Positions 25,818 through 34,892 of a stretch of 62,373 bases of DNA are shown here, in pieces. The notes under the pieces are model-generated. The model was given only the letters and a program-made list of their open reading frames with translations, searched no databases and was not told the DNA's origin. Source of the DNA: Promethearchaeota archaeon (lineage in GTDB: Archaea; Asgardarchaeota; Lokiarchaeia; Sigyniarchaeales; SOKP01). A program made the translations under genes and the position numbers. The stretch covers positions 1 through 62,373 of the forward strand of contig JAEOTR010000066.1 of the NCBI GenBank assembly GCA_016839705.1. Reading direction: 5' to 3'. Within the stretch, counting starts at the first letter, position 1; every line of letters begins with the position of its first letter.

Positions 25818-27533
25818 TTAATTTTTTTTAGCAAAAGGTTCAAGATCTAAAGCTTCAAATAAGTCATCATTTGCTTCAATAGAGCCAAGAAAGTTCCATT
25901 CCCCTTCTTCAACATTTTGACCATTCGCATATGTATTCGCCATATTATAAAGCCTAGTGAAATTTTCATAATGTAAGGCAACCCGATTTTCAGCATAATC
26001 TCGCGCACTCCAAGTTGTTATTAAAAATTGCCAGTCACTACTCTCTAATAATAACAATTCACGTGCCATCTGTTTAAGAATTTTGATTAGATTAGGATCA
26101 TTAGAACCCTTAAATTTAGCTATAATATCTTCGCTTTTAGCTTCACATTCATATATTCTCTCCCATGTCCAGGTCGTCCATTCATTTAACCACACCCAGT
26201 GAGAGCTTGCTTGACCCCACGACCCCTCAATCACCGAGACGACCTTATTAGGAGGATTTTCTTCAAGATAGAGTCGAGTATTGGTTAAATTTATTTCAGG
26301 TTCATCTTCTATCCATCTAAGGATACGGGCAATCCACCAATTTCCTTCAAACCACCAATGACCAAACAATTCTGCATCGTAGGGAGCTACAACGATGCCT
26401 GGTTTCCCATTTTTATTTTTATAATCATTTAAAATATCTTTAACTAAATTGACATAATGACCGGCATTTTCATCTAATTTTCCTGGTATATCTTCAGGCC
26501 AATATAACATTTTTTTACCCAAATCAAGTTTTGCTTCAGTTACTTTCCAATATCGCAATCCCCCTGGATAATGCTTCTTATGGAAGTCTAGGTATTCTGC
26601 ACATCCGGGATACCCATGTTCACCACTCCACACTACAATTCCAGTTTTCTCATCTCTCGTGAAAAATCCTACTGGAGCTCCTGTTGATGGATCTGTAGAC
26701 ACTAAATATGGTTCATACTGAGATTTTTCAAAAGAAGTTGGAATTTCTTCATATTGAGATTCAAATTGCTTCCAGAGTTCCGCAAGTAAGGGAAATCGAG
26801 CAGCATAAACTCCTTGTGATTTTCCTCCTAATAGTAATGCAGTATCAATGAAAAAATACTTTAAACCATTTTTAGCGAGAAAATATTCAACTCCAGGTCG
26901 CTCATATTCTTCCCCGGATATTGGGTTTTTCCACTTATACCCAGGACGATAGGCACATTCAGGTAACCAGGCACCCGTAGGAGCTCTTCCAAAATGACGT
27001 TTATAACTGTCGACGGCAGTCTTAAATTGAGCGTCGATTGACGTTTCTTTTGAAAGAAGAGGGGCATATCCATGGGTAGCACCACAGGTTATAATATCAA
27101 TAAGTCCCTTATCTTGTAAAATCTTAAACGCACCTACGATATCCTTATTATATCTATGGATAAAATCATCCTTCACGCGTGAATAGAACTCCTGCCACCA
27201 TTTAGCTAATTTTATTCTTCCCTCTTCATACTTATTTTCAGTAAAATCATTAAAATCAAAAACAGCTGCGTTATATTTTTCATCCAGATACCCAATAAAT
27301 CCATCTGTAAATCTGGGATTTTTTAGCATTTCACAAAGGACTGGTGTAAGGCCAATGGTAAGTTTTGGGCTATATCCATCATCAACTAACTTGTATAACT
27401 CCATCAATAAAGGAACATAAGTTTCAGCAGCAGCTTCATTTATCCAATCCATTCCATGGGGCCACACACCATGGCCTATAACCCAGGGTAAGTGAGCATG
27501 TAAAACTAGACAATAACTTCCAATCTCAGTCAA
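25818..27533 (-). CDS. GH57 1,4-alpha-glucan branching enzyme
   Basis: The 571-residue protein starts YCLVLHAHLPWVIGHGVWPH and carries all GH57 regions. The nucleophile is Glu192 in GAWLPECAYRP, the acid/base Asp386 in APYDAELFGHWWFEG, and the C-terminal helical domain has KQMARELLLLESSDWQF. This is the layout of the GH57 branching enzymes of Thermococcales and Thermus that build glycogen-like polymers. It is closer to those than the copy at 17870. The last 26 codons are repeated, in damaged form, at 23575 and in part at 24697. The phosphohexomutase-like gene is divergent from it, about 190 bases away. Confidence 0.9.
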   Translation of the reverse strand: MTEIGSYCLVLHAHLPWVIGHGVWPHGMDWINEAAAETYVPLLMELYKLVDDGYSPKLTIGLTPVLCEMLKNPRFTDGFIGYLDEKYNAAVFDFNDFTENKYEEGRIKLAKWWQEFYSRVKDDFIHRYNKDIVGAFKILQDKGLIDIITCGATHGYAPLLSKETSIDAQFKTAVDSYKRHFGRAPTGAWLPECAYRPGYKWKNPISGEEYERPGVEYFLAKNGLKYFFIDTALLLGGKSQGVYAARFPLLAELWKQFESQYEEIPTSFEKSQYEPYLVSTDPSTGAPVGFFTRDEKTGIVVWSGEHGYPGCAEYLDFHKKHYPGGLRYWKVTEAKLDLGKKMLYWPEDIPGKLDENAGHYVNLVKDILNDYKNKNGKPGIVVAPYDAELFGHWWFEGNWWIARILRWIEDEPEINLTNTRLYLEENPPNKVVSVIEGSWGQASSHWVWLNEWTTWTWERIYECEAKSEDIIAKFKGSNDPNLIKILKQMARELLLLESSDWQFLITTWSARDYAENRVALHYENFTRLYNMANTYANGQNVEEGEWNFLGSIEANDDLFEALDLEPFAKKN

Positions 27534-27723
27534 TTAAATCATCTCATTATTAATTATAGAATAATTAGAATTAGGTTAGAATTATATAATATTTCATGGC
27601 TTAAATATTAAAAAGAATAGATTATTTGTTTTAAAAACGGTAAAGTTATATATTTCGTTTAGTTAGGTATCATATTAATTTTCCAATCATAAATTAATTA
27701 AGAATTCAAAAAAGTAGGTTTAA

Positions 27724-29112
27724 ATGGGTCAAGTTCCAATCACGAATCTAAATGAATTAAAAAAAAATGGTAGAATTGTAGGAAGGGCTAATTACATCTT
27801 TACACCTGAGATATCAAGCTCTATAGGGTCAATTCATGGTAGCATTTTTAACCAGAATGAGTCAATCGTTATGGGGAGAGATTATCATAATGATAGTCGG
27901 ATGTTGAAGAGAGCATATACTTCAGGGTTGATGTCTACAGGAATTAACCTCCTAAATTTATCAGATTGCACTTTTCCTTTGTTACAATTTACAATTAGAC
28001 GATTTGGGGCAAGTGGTGGTGTTTATTTTTCAGGAGGTCATTTATATAGTGAAGATGTTGGAATAAGGTTTTTAGACGCTGGTGGAATTGAGTTATCTCA
28101 ATCCGAAATACAACGGATAATAGATTCTTATAATACATATCCTGAACATGTGCGAAGGGTTGATCCTAACGAAATTGGGCAATTAACTGCGATTCCGCAA
28201 ACCGCGGATATATATATTAAATCCTTACAACAATTTGTAGATAAAAAAAAAATAAAAGATGCAAATTTAAAAATTGTAGTAGATTGTTCTTACGGGCCTA
28301 CAGGTAAAATAACTCCTCTCTTGATTAATGATATTGGGGTTGAAGTCATTGCGCTCAATACTCATTATAGAGAGAGATCAGTAAGTCCTGTGCCAAGTAT
28401 CAATACAATAAGAAATACCGCGAATATTGTGAAAGCGTCAAATAGTCACCTTGGTGTATGCTTTGACGTAGACGGCTCAAGAATCTTAGTGGTTGATGAA
28501 AATGGGATAGAAGTAAGTTTTGAAGAATTATTAATGTTGTTTGTCACATTTGATAAAAGAATTCAAAATTCTAAGTCAAATACGATTATCACAACCCCTT
28601 CGCTCTCTCCAGTTGTGAAGAGCTTTATTGAAGATGGCGGTTTTCCGATTAAACAAGTGGATAATTATCCCGGAGAAATCTCTAGGCAAATTAGAGAAGA
28701 ACGAGCTTGTTTTGCTGCAGCTGACACCCTGAAATTTTACTTTCCTGCGTGGTCACCTTTCAGTGATGGGAATTTTATTTTATTGAAAATTATTGAAATA
28801 ATGACTACTCAAAATGATATTTTGAGCTCATTAACAAAAGGATTTCCCAAGGGTATTAAGATAAATAAAACCATTCCAGTTTCTGCTGATTTAATTGAAA
28901 ACATCCATAATCGATTAAGGGAAATAGCAGAAGAATCAGGTTATCAGTATCATGATATAATAAATGAGTTGAAAGTCATTAATGATTATGGATATGCTCT
29001 AATTAAAGTAGCATTACATAGAAATGCACTCCTTTTATCGGCAGAGTCTGAAGACAAAAATAAAGCTCAAAAAATGATTGACGAATTAGAAAAAACACTT
29101 TCAAAACTCTAA
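27724..29112 (+). CDS. Phosphohexomutase-family protein lacking the catalytic serine
   Basis: The 462-residue length and the order of regions fit the phosphoglucomutase/phosphomannomutase family. The phosphoserine loop, usually TASHNP, is SGGHLY (residues 103-108), so glycine 105 replaces the catalytic serine. The metal loop, usually DGDADR, is DVDGSR (248-253). The sugar-binding GEESGH and the C-terminal phosphate loop RxSxTEP are not recognisable. Such a protein should not act as a normal mutase; it may be a binding or regulatory relative. AGGT lies before the ATG. It is divergent from the branching-enzyme gene, which keeps it in the glucan context. Confidence 0.8.
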   Translation: MGQVPITNLNELKKNGRIVGRANYIFTPEISSSIGSIHGSIFNQNESIVMGRDYHNDSRMLKRAYTSGLMSTGINLLNLSDCTFPLLQFTIRRFGASGGVYFSGGHLYSEDVGIRFLDAGGIELSQSEIQRIIDSYNTYPEHVRRVDPNEIGQLTAIPQTADIYIKSLQQFVDKKKIKDANLKIVVDCSYGPTGKITPLLINDIGVEVIALNTHYRERSVSPVPSINTIRNTANIVKASNSHLGVCFDVDGSRILVVDENGIEVSFEELLMLFVTFDKRIQNSKSNTIITTPSLSPVVKSFIEDGGFPIKQVDNYPGEISRQIREERACFAAADTLKFYFPAWSPFSDGNFILLKIIEIMTTQNDILSSLTKGFPKGIKINKTIPVSADLIENIHNRLREIAEESGYQYHDIINELKVINDYGYALIKVALHRNALLLSAESEDKNKAQKMIDELEKTLSKL

Positions 29113-29235
29113 TCTCACTTAGTTTTTTAAAGTCTTAATTTAATGTATTACCAAATAGAATTAAAAATTTAAAACAAATAGAACTAATTATATAATAATA
29201 AAATATTAACAAAAGAATTAGAAAAAGTTGATCTT

Positions 29236-29889
29236 ATGGCGGATGCTGGTTCAATAATCGTTTTAATTACCTTCTTCATTATATTTGCGATATTTTTAGT
29301 GTTTGATTTGTTAGGTCGGAATGAGAAATATAGTTATTTAGCTTATATTGTAGCGTTACTTCCCGTAAATATGTACTGGGGCTTAGGATACGATCCTCTA
29401 GTTGCCTATATTATTCTTTTTATTCTATGGGATATAACAATTATACGGGATGCCATTGCGGTTTTTCTCAAGAAAAATAAAGAAATTAATGAGATTCTAA
29501 TGTATCTCTTCCTCGGCATTATAATTCAATTGATTATGACTGCGATATTACCGGCGATTAATACTAGTTTACAGGCGGGTAATGACCTTGTATGGTATTT
29601 CTGGTTACCAAATGTTCATACTCATCCTATAGCGAGTGTAGCATTAATTTTTCAAATAGTTGCAACATTGTTGGTACTCCTAGTTATAATCCCGCTCATT
29701 CTTGATATAAAGGATGAGGAAGCATCAGTACCCATAATAATTGTTTTTGTTGTAATATTTATATTACCGTTCCTTTATTTGAGCTTTATTTGGCTTCCTG
29801 AAGCAATGGGTGTTTTAACATTACTGTTTTCGGTAATCCTCTTTACATTACTTTTATTAATCACAAAATCAGGGAAAGAAGCTAGCTAA
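29236..29889 (+). CDS. Polytopic membrane protein (217 aa)
   Basis: About six or seven hydrophobic helices fill the protein, with short loops and a charged C-terminus (TKSGKEAS). NVHTHPIASVALIF in the middle is notable for two histidines at a helix start. No family recognised. It lies between the mutase-like gene and radA, in the same direction, about 110 bases from each. Confidence 0.65.
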   Translation: MADAGSIIVLITFFIIFAIFLVFDLLGRNEKYSYLAYIVALLPVNMYWGLGYDPLVAYIILFILWDITIIRDAIAVFLKKNKEINEILMYLFLGIIIQLIMTAILPAINTSLQAGNDLVWYFWLPNVHTHPIASVALIFQIVATLLVLLVIIPLILDIKDEEASVPIIIVFVVIFILPFLYLSFIWLPEAMGVLTLLFSVILFTLLLLITKSGKEAS

Positions 29890-29997
29890 AATTTTAATAA
29901 TCTTCAATTTACTTTTTATTATTATTTTTATATTTACTTCGCAATAAATTGTTAGATTATAAGGAATTCAAATAGGAATAATTCTTAATATTCAACA

Positions 29998-30996
29998 ATG
30001 GCAAAAAAAAAAGGAACTACTGATACGGATAGTAAAGAAAAAGATTCCACGGCAACATCTTCTTACAGCCTAAAGGATTTACCGGGAGTTGGAGATGCAA
30101 CATTAAAAAAGTTAAAGGATGCAGGAATTCTCTCAATCAGAACACTGGCAATGTATCCCTTAAGAAATTTAACAGATGAAGTAGGATTAGGGGATAAGAC
30201 GGCTGAAAAATTGGTTAAGATGGCGCAAGATGTAGAAAAAATGGGTTTCAAATCTGCGGATATAATATGGGAAAAGAGGAAATCCTTAAATAAATTAACT
30301 ACGGGAAGTCAGAATCTGGATGATTTAATAGGAGGTGGGATTGAGCCTGGAGCGGTGACTGAGCTTTTTGGTGAATATCGTACAGGAAAAACACAATTAG
30401 CACATCAACTTTGTGTGAATGTTCACTTACCATATGAACAAGGAGGTCTTGAAGGAAATGCTCTTTATATTGATACTGAAGGTACTTTTAGACCGGAAAG
30501 AATAATACAAATGGCAAGTGCGATAGATATAGATTATACTGAAATTTTGAAGAAGATAACCATTGGGAGGGCTTATAATAGTGATCATCAGATATTATTA
30601 GTAAGAGACGCTCCGAAGATTATAGAGGAAAAGGAGATTAAATTAGTAATAGTAGATTCCTTGATAGGGCACTTTCGGAGTGAGTATATTGGAAGGGGGA
30701 CTTTAGCATTACGTCAGCAGACGTTAAATTCTCATATACATGACCTTTTGAGATTATCTGAAGTATACGATGAACTCGCGGTGGTCTTTACTAACCAAGT
30801 ATCCTCGAAACCTGATGTTTTTTATGGCAACCCAACAACTCATACAGGTGGACATATTGTCGCTCATGGGGCAACTATTAGAATATTCTTAAGAAAAGGA
30901 AAAGGAGAACAAAGAGTTGCTAAAGTTGTTGATGCCCCTAACTTACCTGAGAGTGATACTGTGTTTACGATTACTGAAGACGGAATAAAAGATTAA
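29998..30996 (+). CDS. radA: DNA repair and recombination protein RadA
   Basis: The 332-residue protein has a helix-hairpin-helix N-terminus (LPGVGDATLKKLKDAGI, residues 28-44), then the RecA/Rad51 ATPase core: Walker A GEYRTGKTQ, IDTEGTFRPERI, Walker B LVIVDSLIGHF, and DNA-binding loops around ALRQQTLNSH and NPTTHTGGH. RadA forms filaments on single-stranded DNA and drives strand exchange. The Walker A has Arg-Thr where GSG is common; this should still bind ATP. The first 20 residues are Lys/Asp/Ser-rich and disordered. Confidence 0.97.
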   Translation: MAKKKGTTDTDSKEKDSTATSSYSLKDLPGVGDATLKKLKDAGILSIRTLAMYPLRNLTDEVGLGDKTAEKLVKMAQDVEKMGFKSADIIWEKRKSLNKLTTGSQNLDDLIGGGIEPGAVTELFGEYRTGKTQLAHQLCVNVHLPYEQGGLEGNALYIDTEGTFRPERIIQMASAIDIDYTEILKKITIGRAYNSDHQILLVRDAPKIIEEKEIKLVIVDSLIGHFRSEYIGRGTLALRQQTLNSHIHDLLRLSEVYDELAVVFTNQVSSKPDVFYGNPTTHTGGHIVAHGATIRIFLRKGKGEQRVAKVVDAPNLPESDTVFTITEDGIKD

Positions 30997-31044
30997 AAAC
31001 GAGAAGTTTTACTGATACTTGGGGATATCACTTATAAAATAGAA

Positions 31045-31482
31045 TCAATAATTTATATTGACACTCACTTCGAATCCGGTTCTTAAAGATTCTGAAATAA
31101 TACAATATTGTTCGAAAAATTTCCTACATTGATCTGCTCTTTTACGCATTTCTGGAGTATCAATTTTAGGCATCATTTCTACATCAATCTTCTTAACTCT
31201 CCAGAATCTTTTGTCATTTCTAGAGATTGTAACTTCAGCTTTAGCTTCCAATCCTGATAATGAAAACTTTTTCTTTTGGAGACAAAATGAAAAACTTGCA
31301 GCTAAACAACCTAGAACGGATAATGCTAATAATTTAGTAGGGGAAGTCCCTATTTTTTCATTTTCTTTTTTATTTTTTTCATCAATATATAAGTTACCCA
31401 TTTTAAGGTTTCCAAAATCACATTTAAAAATCATTTCTTCTTTTTGTTTTAAACCAACTTTAGTCTTTAACACGTTTGACAT
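31045..31482 (-). CDS. OsmC-like protein, copy 1
   Basis: The product of 145 residues has the OsmC/Ohr two-domain pattern: an N-terminal strand part, the first cysteine helix LSVLGCLAASFSFCLQKKK, the strands VTISRNDKRFWRVKKIDVEM, and the second cysteine in EQYCIISESLRTGFEV. Members reduce organic peroxides through the two cysteines. A paralog sits directly upstream on the same strand with 45 bases between, the result of a tandem duplication. Confidence 0.8.
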   Translation of the reverse strand: MSNVLKTKVGLKQKEEMIFKCDFGNLKMGNLYIDEKNKKENEKIGTSPTKLLALSVLGCLAASFSFCLQKKKFSLSGLEAKAEVTISRNDKRFWRVKKIDVEMMPKIDTPEMRKRADQCRKFFEQYCIISESLRTGFEVSVNINY

Positions 31483-31527
31483 ATAAAATCATCGATTTTA
31501 TGGATTTTTTTTCTAAAAATAAAATAA

Positions 31528-32004
31528 TTACAGATCAAGATTTACATTTACTTCAATTCCAGATCTCACTGATTGTGTAACAATACAATATTGTTCGAAA
31601 AAACTTACACCATCTTTTACAGATTTTAAACACTGTTTTGCTCTTTTGAGGGTGTTAGGATCTGTTATTATTGGCAGTATATTAACATCAATCTTTTTAA
31701 TTCTCCAAAAGCCTTTCTCATTTTTAGTGATGAAAACCTCCGCTTCAGCTGTAAAATCATCCACTTTAAAATTCCTCTTTCTTATGCAAAAGATAAAGCT
31801 TGCACTTAAGCATCCTAATACACCTAAAGCTAGTAGTCTTGAGGGATTAGGACCAAGCATGTCAACTTCTTCGCGATGTTCTTCATCAATATAACAATCC
31901 TTAACCTTCAAATTCCCTAAATCGCATTTGAATATCATCTGAGATTCAGATTCATCCAATTTAATCCCAACTTTTGTTTTAATATCATTTGAAATAATAT
32001 TCAC
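31528..32004 (-). CDS. OsmC-like protein, copy 2
   Basis: The product (158 residues) is clearly related to the gene downstream: LGVLGCLSASFIFCIRKRN, FWRIKKIDVNILP and EQYCIVTQSVRSGIEV. Both redox cysteines are present. It is 13 residues longer in the middle (ending KSVKDGVSFFEQYC). The pair may form a heterodimer or work on different peroxides; the sequences do not decide. Confidence 0.8.
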   Translation of the reverse strand: MNIISNDIKTKVGIKLDESESQMIFKCDLGNLKVKDCYIDEEHREEVDMLGPNPSRLLALGVLGCLSASFIFCIRKRNFKVDDFTAEAEVFITKNEKGFWRIKKIDVNILPIITDPNTLKRAKQCLKSVKDGVSFFEQYCIVTQSVRSGIEVNVNLDL

Positions 32005-32091
32005 CTACATTTAGCTAGAAATGAATAAATTGCAATAGAAAAAATTACTGATTATTTTTTATTATATGAGAAGAATTTAATATATTTCCAC

Positions 32092-32682
32092 TTAGCTTGA
32101 TTCAATTTTTTTTAACTTAAAGTGGTGATATAAATGGAAAGTCAGAAAAAGAAAATAAATTATAATAACCAAGAAATATTCCAGTGCAAAAAATGTCATG
32201 GATAATATCATTAGAATAAAAACCAGTATTTCTATAACTAAACAAGGTTTACAACCGTAATATTTTTCATCAAAAAATGATTGTGGATTTTTATATTCCA
32301 GTAAGTATTTAGAAATATTATCAAATTCTTCTTTTGAAATTAATAATTTAAGACCTATTTGTTTTTTTTGAAAATAAAAAAAGTTTGTACCCCAATCAAA
32401 AGTATCGATGATAATATGGATAATATAACTGAATCCACTGATGATGAGAAAGGTTAAATTAAATATAAATCCTAAGATGAGAATTACAGCTCCCGGAATA
32501 ATAGAATGAGTAATTAACAATCTATGGTTATTTTCTGGGGCAAATTTAGAAAGGATTATATCAAAATCGCAAATGAATGAAAATATCAATATTAGAAAGA
32601 ATTCTAGAAAGTTAAACCTATAGAAATAATTAAAAATGGATGCGCTAATAACTCCAATACCAAAATGAACATTTATATGTAT
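32092..32682 (-). CDS. YdjM/DUF457-like membrane-bound hydrolase-type protein
   Basis: The motif set is that of a family of small membrane proteins with metal-ligand-like residues: an early H (HFGIGV), DFD followed by NHRLLITHS, and HIIIDTFDWG. Three to four hydrophobic helices are seen. The first canonical start, TTG 32589, would remove the early histidine and first helix. The frame is open to 32700. ATA at 32682, behind AGGGGA with five bases of spacing, gives MHINVHFGIGV, a good family start. The start begins 14 bases after the PfkB stop, so the two are likely co-translated. Enzymatic activity of this family is not established. Confidence 0.6.
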   Translation of the reverse strand: MHINVHFGIGVISASIFNYFYRFNFLEFFLILIFSFICDFDIILSKFAPENNHRLLITHSIIPGAVILILGFIFNLTFLIISGFSYIIHIIIDTFDWGTNFFYFQKKQIGLKLLISKEEFDNISKYLLEYKNPQSFFDEKYYGCKPCLVIEILVFILMILSMTFFALEYFLVIIIYFLFLTFHLYHHFKLKKIESS

Positions 32683-32696
32683 TAGTATCCCCTGTT

Positions 32697-33680
32697 TTAC
32701 GTGATGTATTGTTTTTTTCCTTTTCTTTTTAAAACTTTTTTTTTCACAACAAACCCAGAAGGTCCTTTTCTCTCTACAAGAAATGACGCAGTTGCGGAAG
32801 CTAAATAACCAGCATTTTCAATAGATTTCCATGATTGATCGCTATGTAGGAATTCATATAAAAAAATAGATAAATATACGTCTCCCGCACCTGTTTCATC
32901 GATAACTTTCTTTGGTTTAAAGGCGGGAATTTTTAAAAGTCTCTTTCCTCTTTGGTAGATCAACGAACCACTTTCTCCTAAAGTCATAATAAATATCCCT
33001 TTTGTACCATATTTTTCAAAGTGCATCATTACTTTATCAAGATCATCATACTCATTTGCCAGCAATTTCATTTCTTCTTCAGATCCTTTAAGAACTAACT
33101 TGTCCCCAATTAAATTTATAATTTTTTTCAGATTGGATATGATTTTTTCATCATAATCATAGGAAACGATACCACGTTCATCGATATTTCTAATAAATCC
33201 TTGCAAATCTAATCCAATAAATATATTTGGAAATTGTTTGGATATTTGAGATACATATTCATAGGATATTTCGTTACATAGTGGTACTAATACAATTACA
33301 TCGGGGGGATTGTTAATATATTCTTGGGGAATATCTCTAAATACAAGATTAGGACTTTTAGATTTAAGTGTTAAGGTCCTAGCGTGGTCAAAATAGTCTA
33401 ATACAAAATTAGTATTTTCTACTTCGGAATATCGAATCCCCTTTAGATCAATATTTTTATCTCTAATAATACTAAATAAAGAATCATCAAAATTACTAGT
33501 TCCCACATGGGATATAATACTTATTTTTGCATAGTGGGTATAAGCTTTCAAGGCTAAAGAACAATAAGAAACGCTCCCTCCTAAAGAAGGCTTACTTATA
33601 CGTTTAAATCTAATGACATTATCAACAGCGAAATGCCCGATAAAAAATAAGGAAGTTTGGTTTTTATTTTGATTACTCAT
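32697..33680 (-). CDS. PfkB-family carbohydrate/nucleoside kinase
   Basis: The signature GAGD lies in VIDETGAGDVYLSIFLYEF near residue 265, and the N-terminal GGSVSYCSLAL is also typical of the family. The protein should phosphorylate a sugar or nucleoside with ATP. The lysine-rich C-terminus is unusual. The ATG follows the stop of the coiled-coil gene directly (TAAATG), so the two are translated as a pair. Confidence 0.88.
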   Translation of the reverse strand: MSNQNKNQTSLFFIGHFAVDNVIRFKRISKPSLGGSVSYCSLALKAYTHYAKISIISHVGTSNFDDSLFSIIRDKNIDLKGIRYSEVENTNFVLDYFDHARTLTLKSKSPNLVFRDIPQEYINNPPDVIVLVPLCNEISYEYVSQISKQFPNIFIGLDLQGFIRNIDERGIVSYDYDEKIISNLKKIINLIGDKLVLKGSEEEMKLLANEYDDLDKVMMHFEKYGTKGIFIMTLGESGSLIYQRGKRLLKIPAFKPKKVIDETGAGDVYLSIFLYEFLHSDQSWKSIENAGYLASATASFLVERKGPSGFVVKKKVLKRKGKKQYIT

Positions 33681-34832
33681 TTATGATGATTTTAATTTTT
33701 CAATTATATTATTCTTTTCTTCTAAGTCTATTTTTAATTTATTTATATTGTTTTGTAATTCTTTAACCAAACTAGACATTGGGCCGTGTGGTGTTATTAC
33801 CTGAGGTTGAGATGAGATTTTCATTTCATTTATTAATTTATCTTTAAGATTTACTTGTTCTTTGAGATCTTCAATGAGTCTTTTAGAGTCTACAAGAGAG
33901 AGTGTTTGGGGCGTTGTTTTAGACTTTTCCTGTAAATCTTCTTGTAATTGAGATAGTTCGATTTTCAAGGCTTCATTTTCGTTTTTTAGTTCTGTAATCT
34001 CCTCTGGTTCAAGTTTGAACCCACCATTTTCAAATTTTTGCTTTAGTTCAGATTTTTCCTTAGTCAAATTATCTACAATACGTTTGTATTTATTTAAATC
34101 AGCTTGTAAGTCTTGACATAATATCTCTAGAGGCCTTGAGGATGTTTGGGAGGGTTGTGGTTTTATCACTTGAGGTTTTAGGGTTTCAACTGATGATTTA
34201 GTTTCTTTTTCAATTAGTTTTTCATTTAACTCTGTTATCTTTGTATTTAAATCTTTAATGTTACTTTCTAATTCACTAATATGTAATTTCTTTTTTGATA
34301 ACTCTGATTGCAACTCTTCAATTATCTCTTTAGAAACTTCAGGATTGTCTTCAGGGGCAGTATTCGCCATAAATTCTACAGCAGAAAGTGCTTCATTTAA
34401 CTTCAATTTCAATTCAACTAAATCATTCTCTTTAAGGATTAATTCATTATTTTTAATATTAATTTCATTGTCTTTAATAGATATGACATTATCTTTTTCT
34501 GTTAGACTATTTATCAATCTTTTAATCCTATTAGAAAGATCAAGATTTTCCTTTTGAAGAGTATTAACTTGACTTCCATCTTCTACCGAACCTTTTTTTA
34601 CCTCTTCTTTTAACCGAGCGTTTTCATCAATAGTTTTCTTGACTACTTCTTCTGTTCTGCTAATGAGTTCAATGTTTTCGGCAATTTTGTTTCTTAATTT
34701 ATTATTTTCTTCTTCAAGATTTTTAAGTCGTTCAAATGTTTCTTCTACAACACTCGGTTTATTGGGATCATTTATCATCTTTTTACGCCACAAACTTATA
34801 AAATCTTCCACTTTTTCCTTTTCTTCTGACAT
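33681..34832 (-). CDS. Long coiled-coil protein
   Basis: Nearly all of the 383 residues show heptad patterns rich in Leu, Lys and Glu, for example LKNLEEENNKLRNKIAENIE and IKDNEINIKNNELILKENDL. A break near residue 210-235 is rich in Pro, Gln and Ser. There is no membrane segment. Long coiled coils of this kind act as scaffolds or tethers; nothing more can be read. It is translationally linked with the PfkB kinase. Confidence 0.75.
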   Translation of the reverse strand: MSEEKEKVEDFISLWRKKMINDPNKPSVVEETFERLKNLEEENNKLRNKIAENIELISRTEEVVKKTIDENARLKEEVKKGSVEDGSQVNTLQKENLDLSNRIKRLINSLTEKDNVISIKDNEINIKNNELILKENDLVELKLKLNEALSAVEFMANTAPEDNPEVSKEIIEELQSELSKKKLHISELESNIKDLNTKITELNEKLIEKETKSSVETLKPQVIKPQPSQTSSRPLEILCQDLQADLNKYKRIVDNLTKEKSELKQKFENGGFKLEPEEITELKNENEALKIELSQLQEDLQEKSKTTPQTLSLVDSKRLIEDLKEQVNLKDKLINEMKISSQPQVITPHGPMSSLVKELQNNINKLKIDLEEKNNIIEKLKSS

Positions 34833-34892
34833 TTTTCTTTAATGGTTTCTATTACAGTTTTATTATTATCATTTTCAAATCTAAAGTAAAAA

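Noticed and set aside
31060..31090. GGTTC/GAATC sequence resembling a tRNA T-arm
   Set aside because: It lies inside the OsmC-like gene and codes for conserved residues (RTGFEV); no cloverleaf can be built around it.
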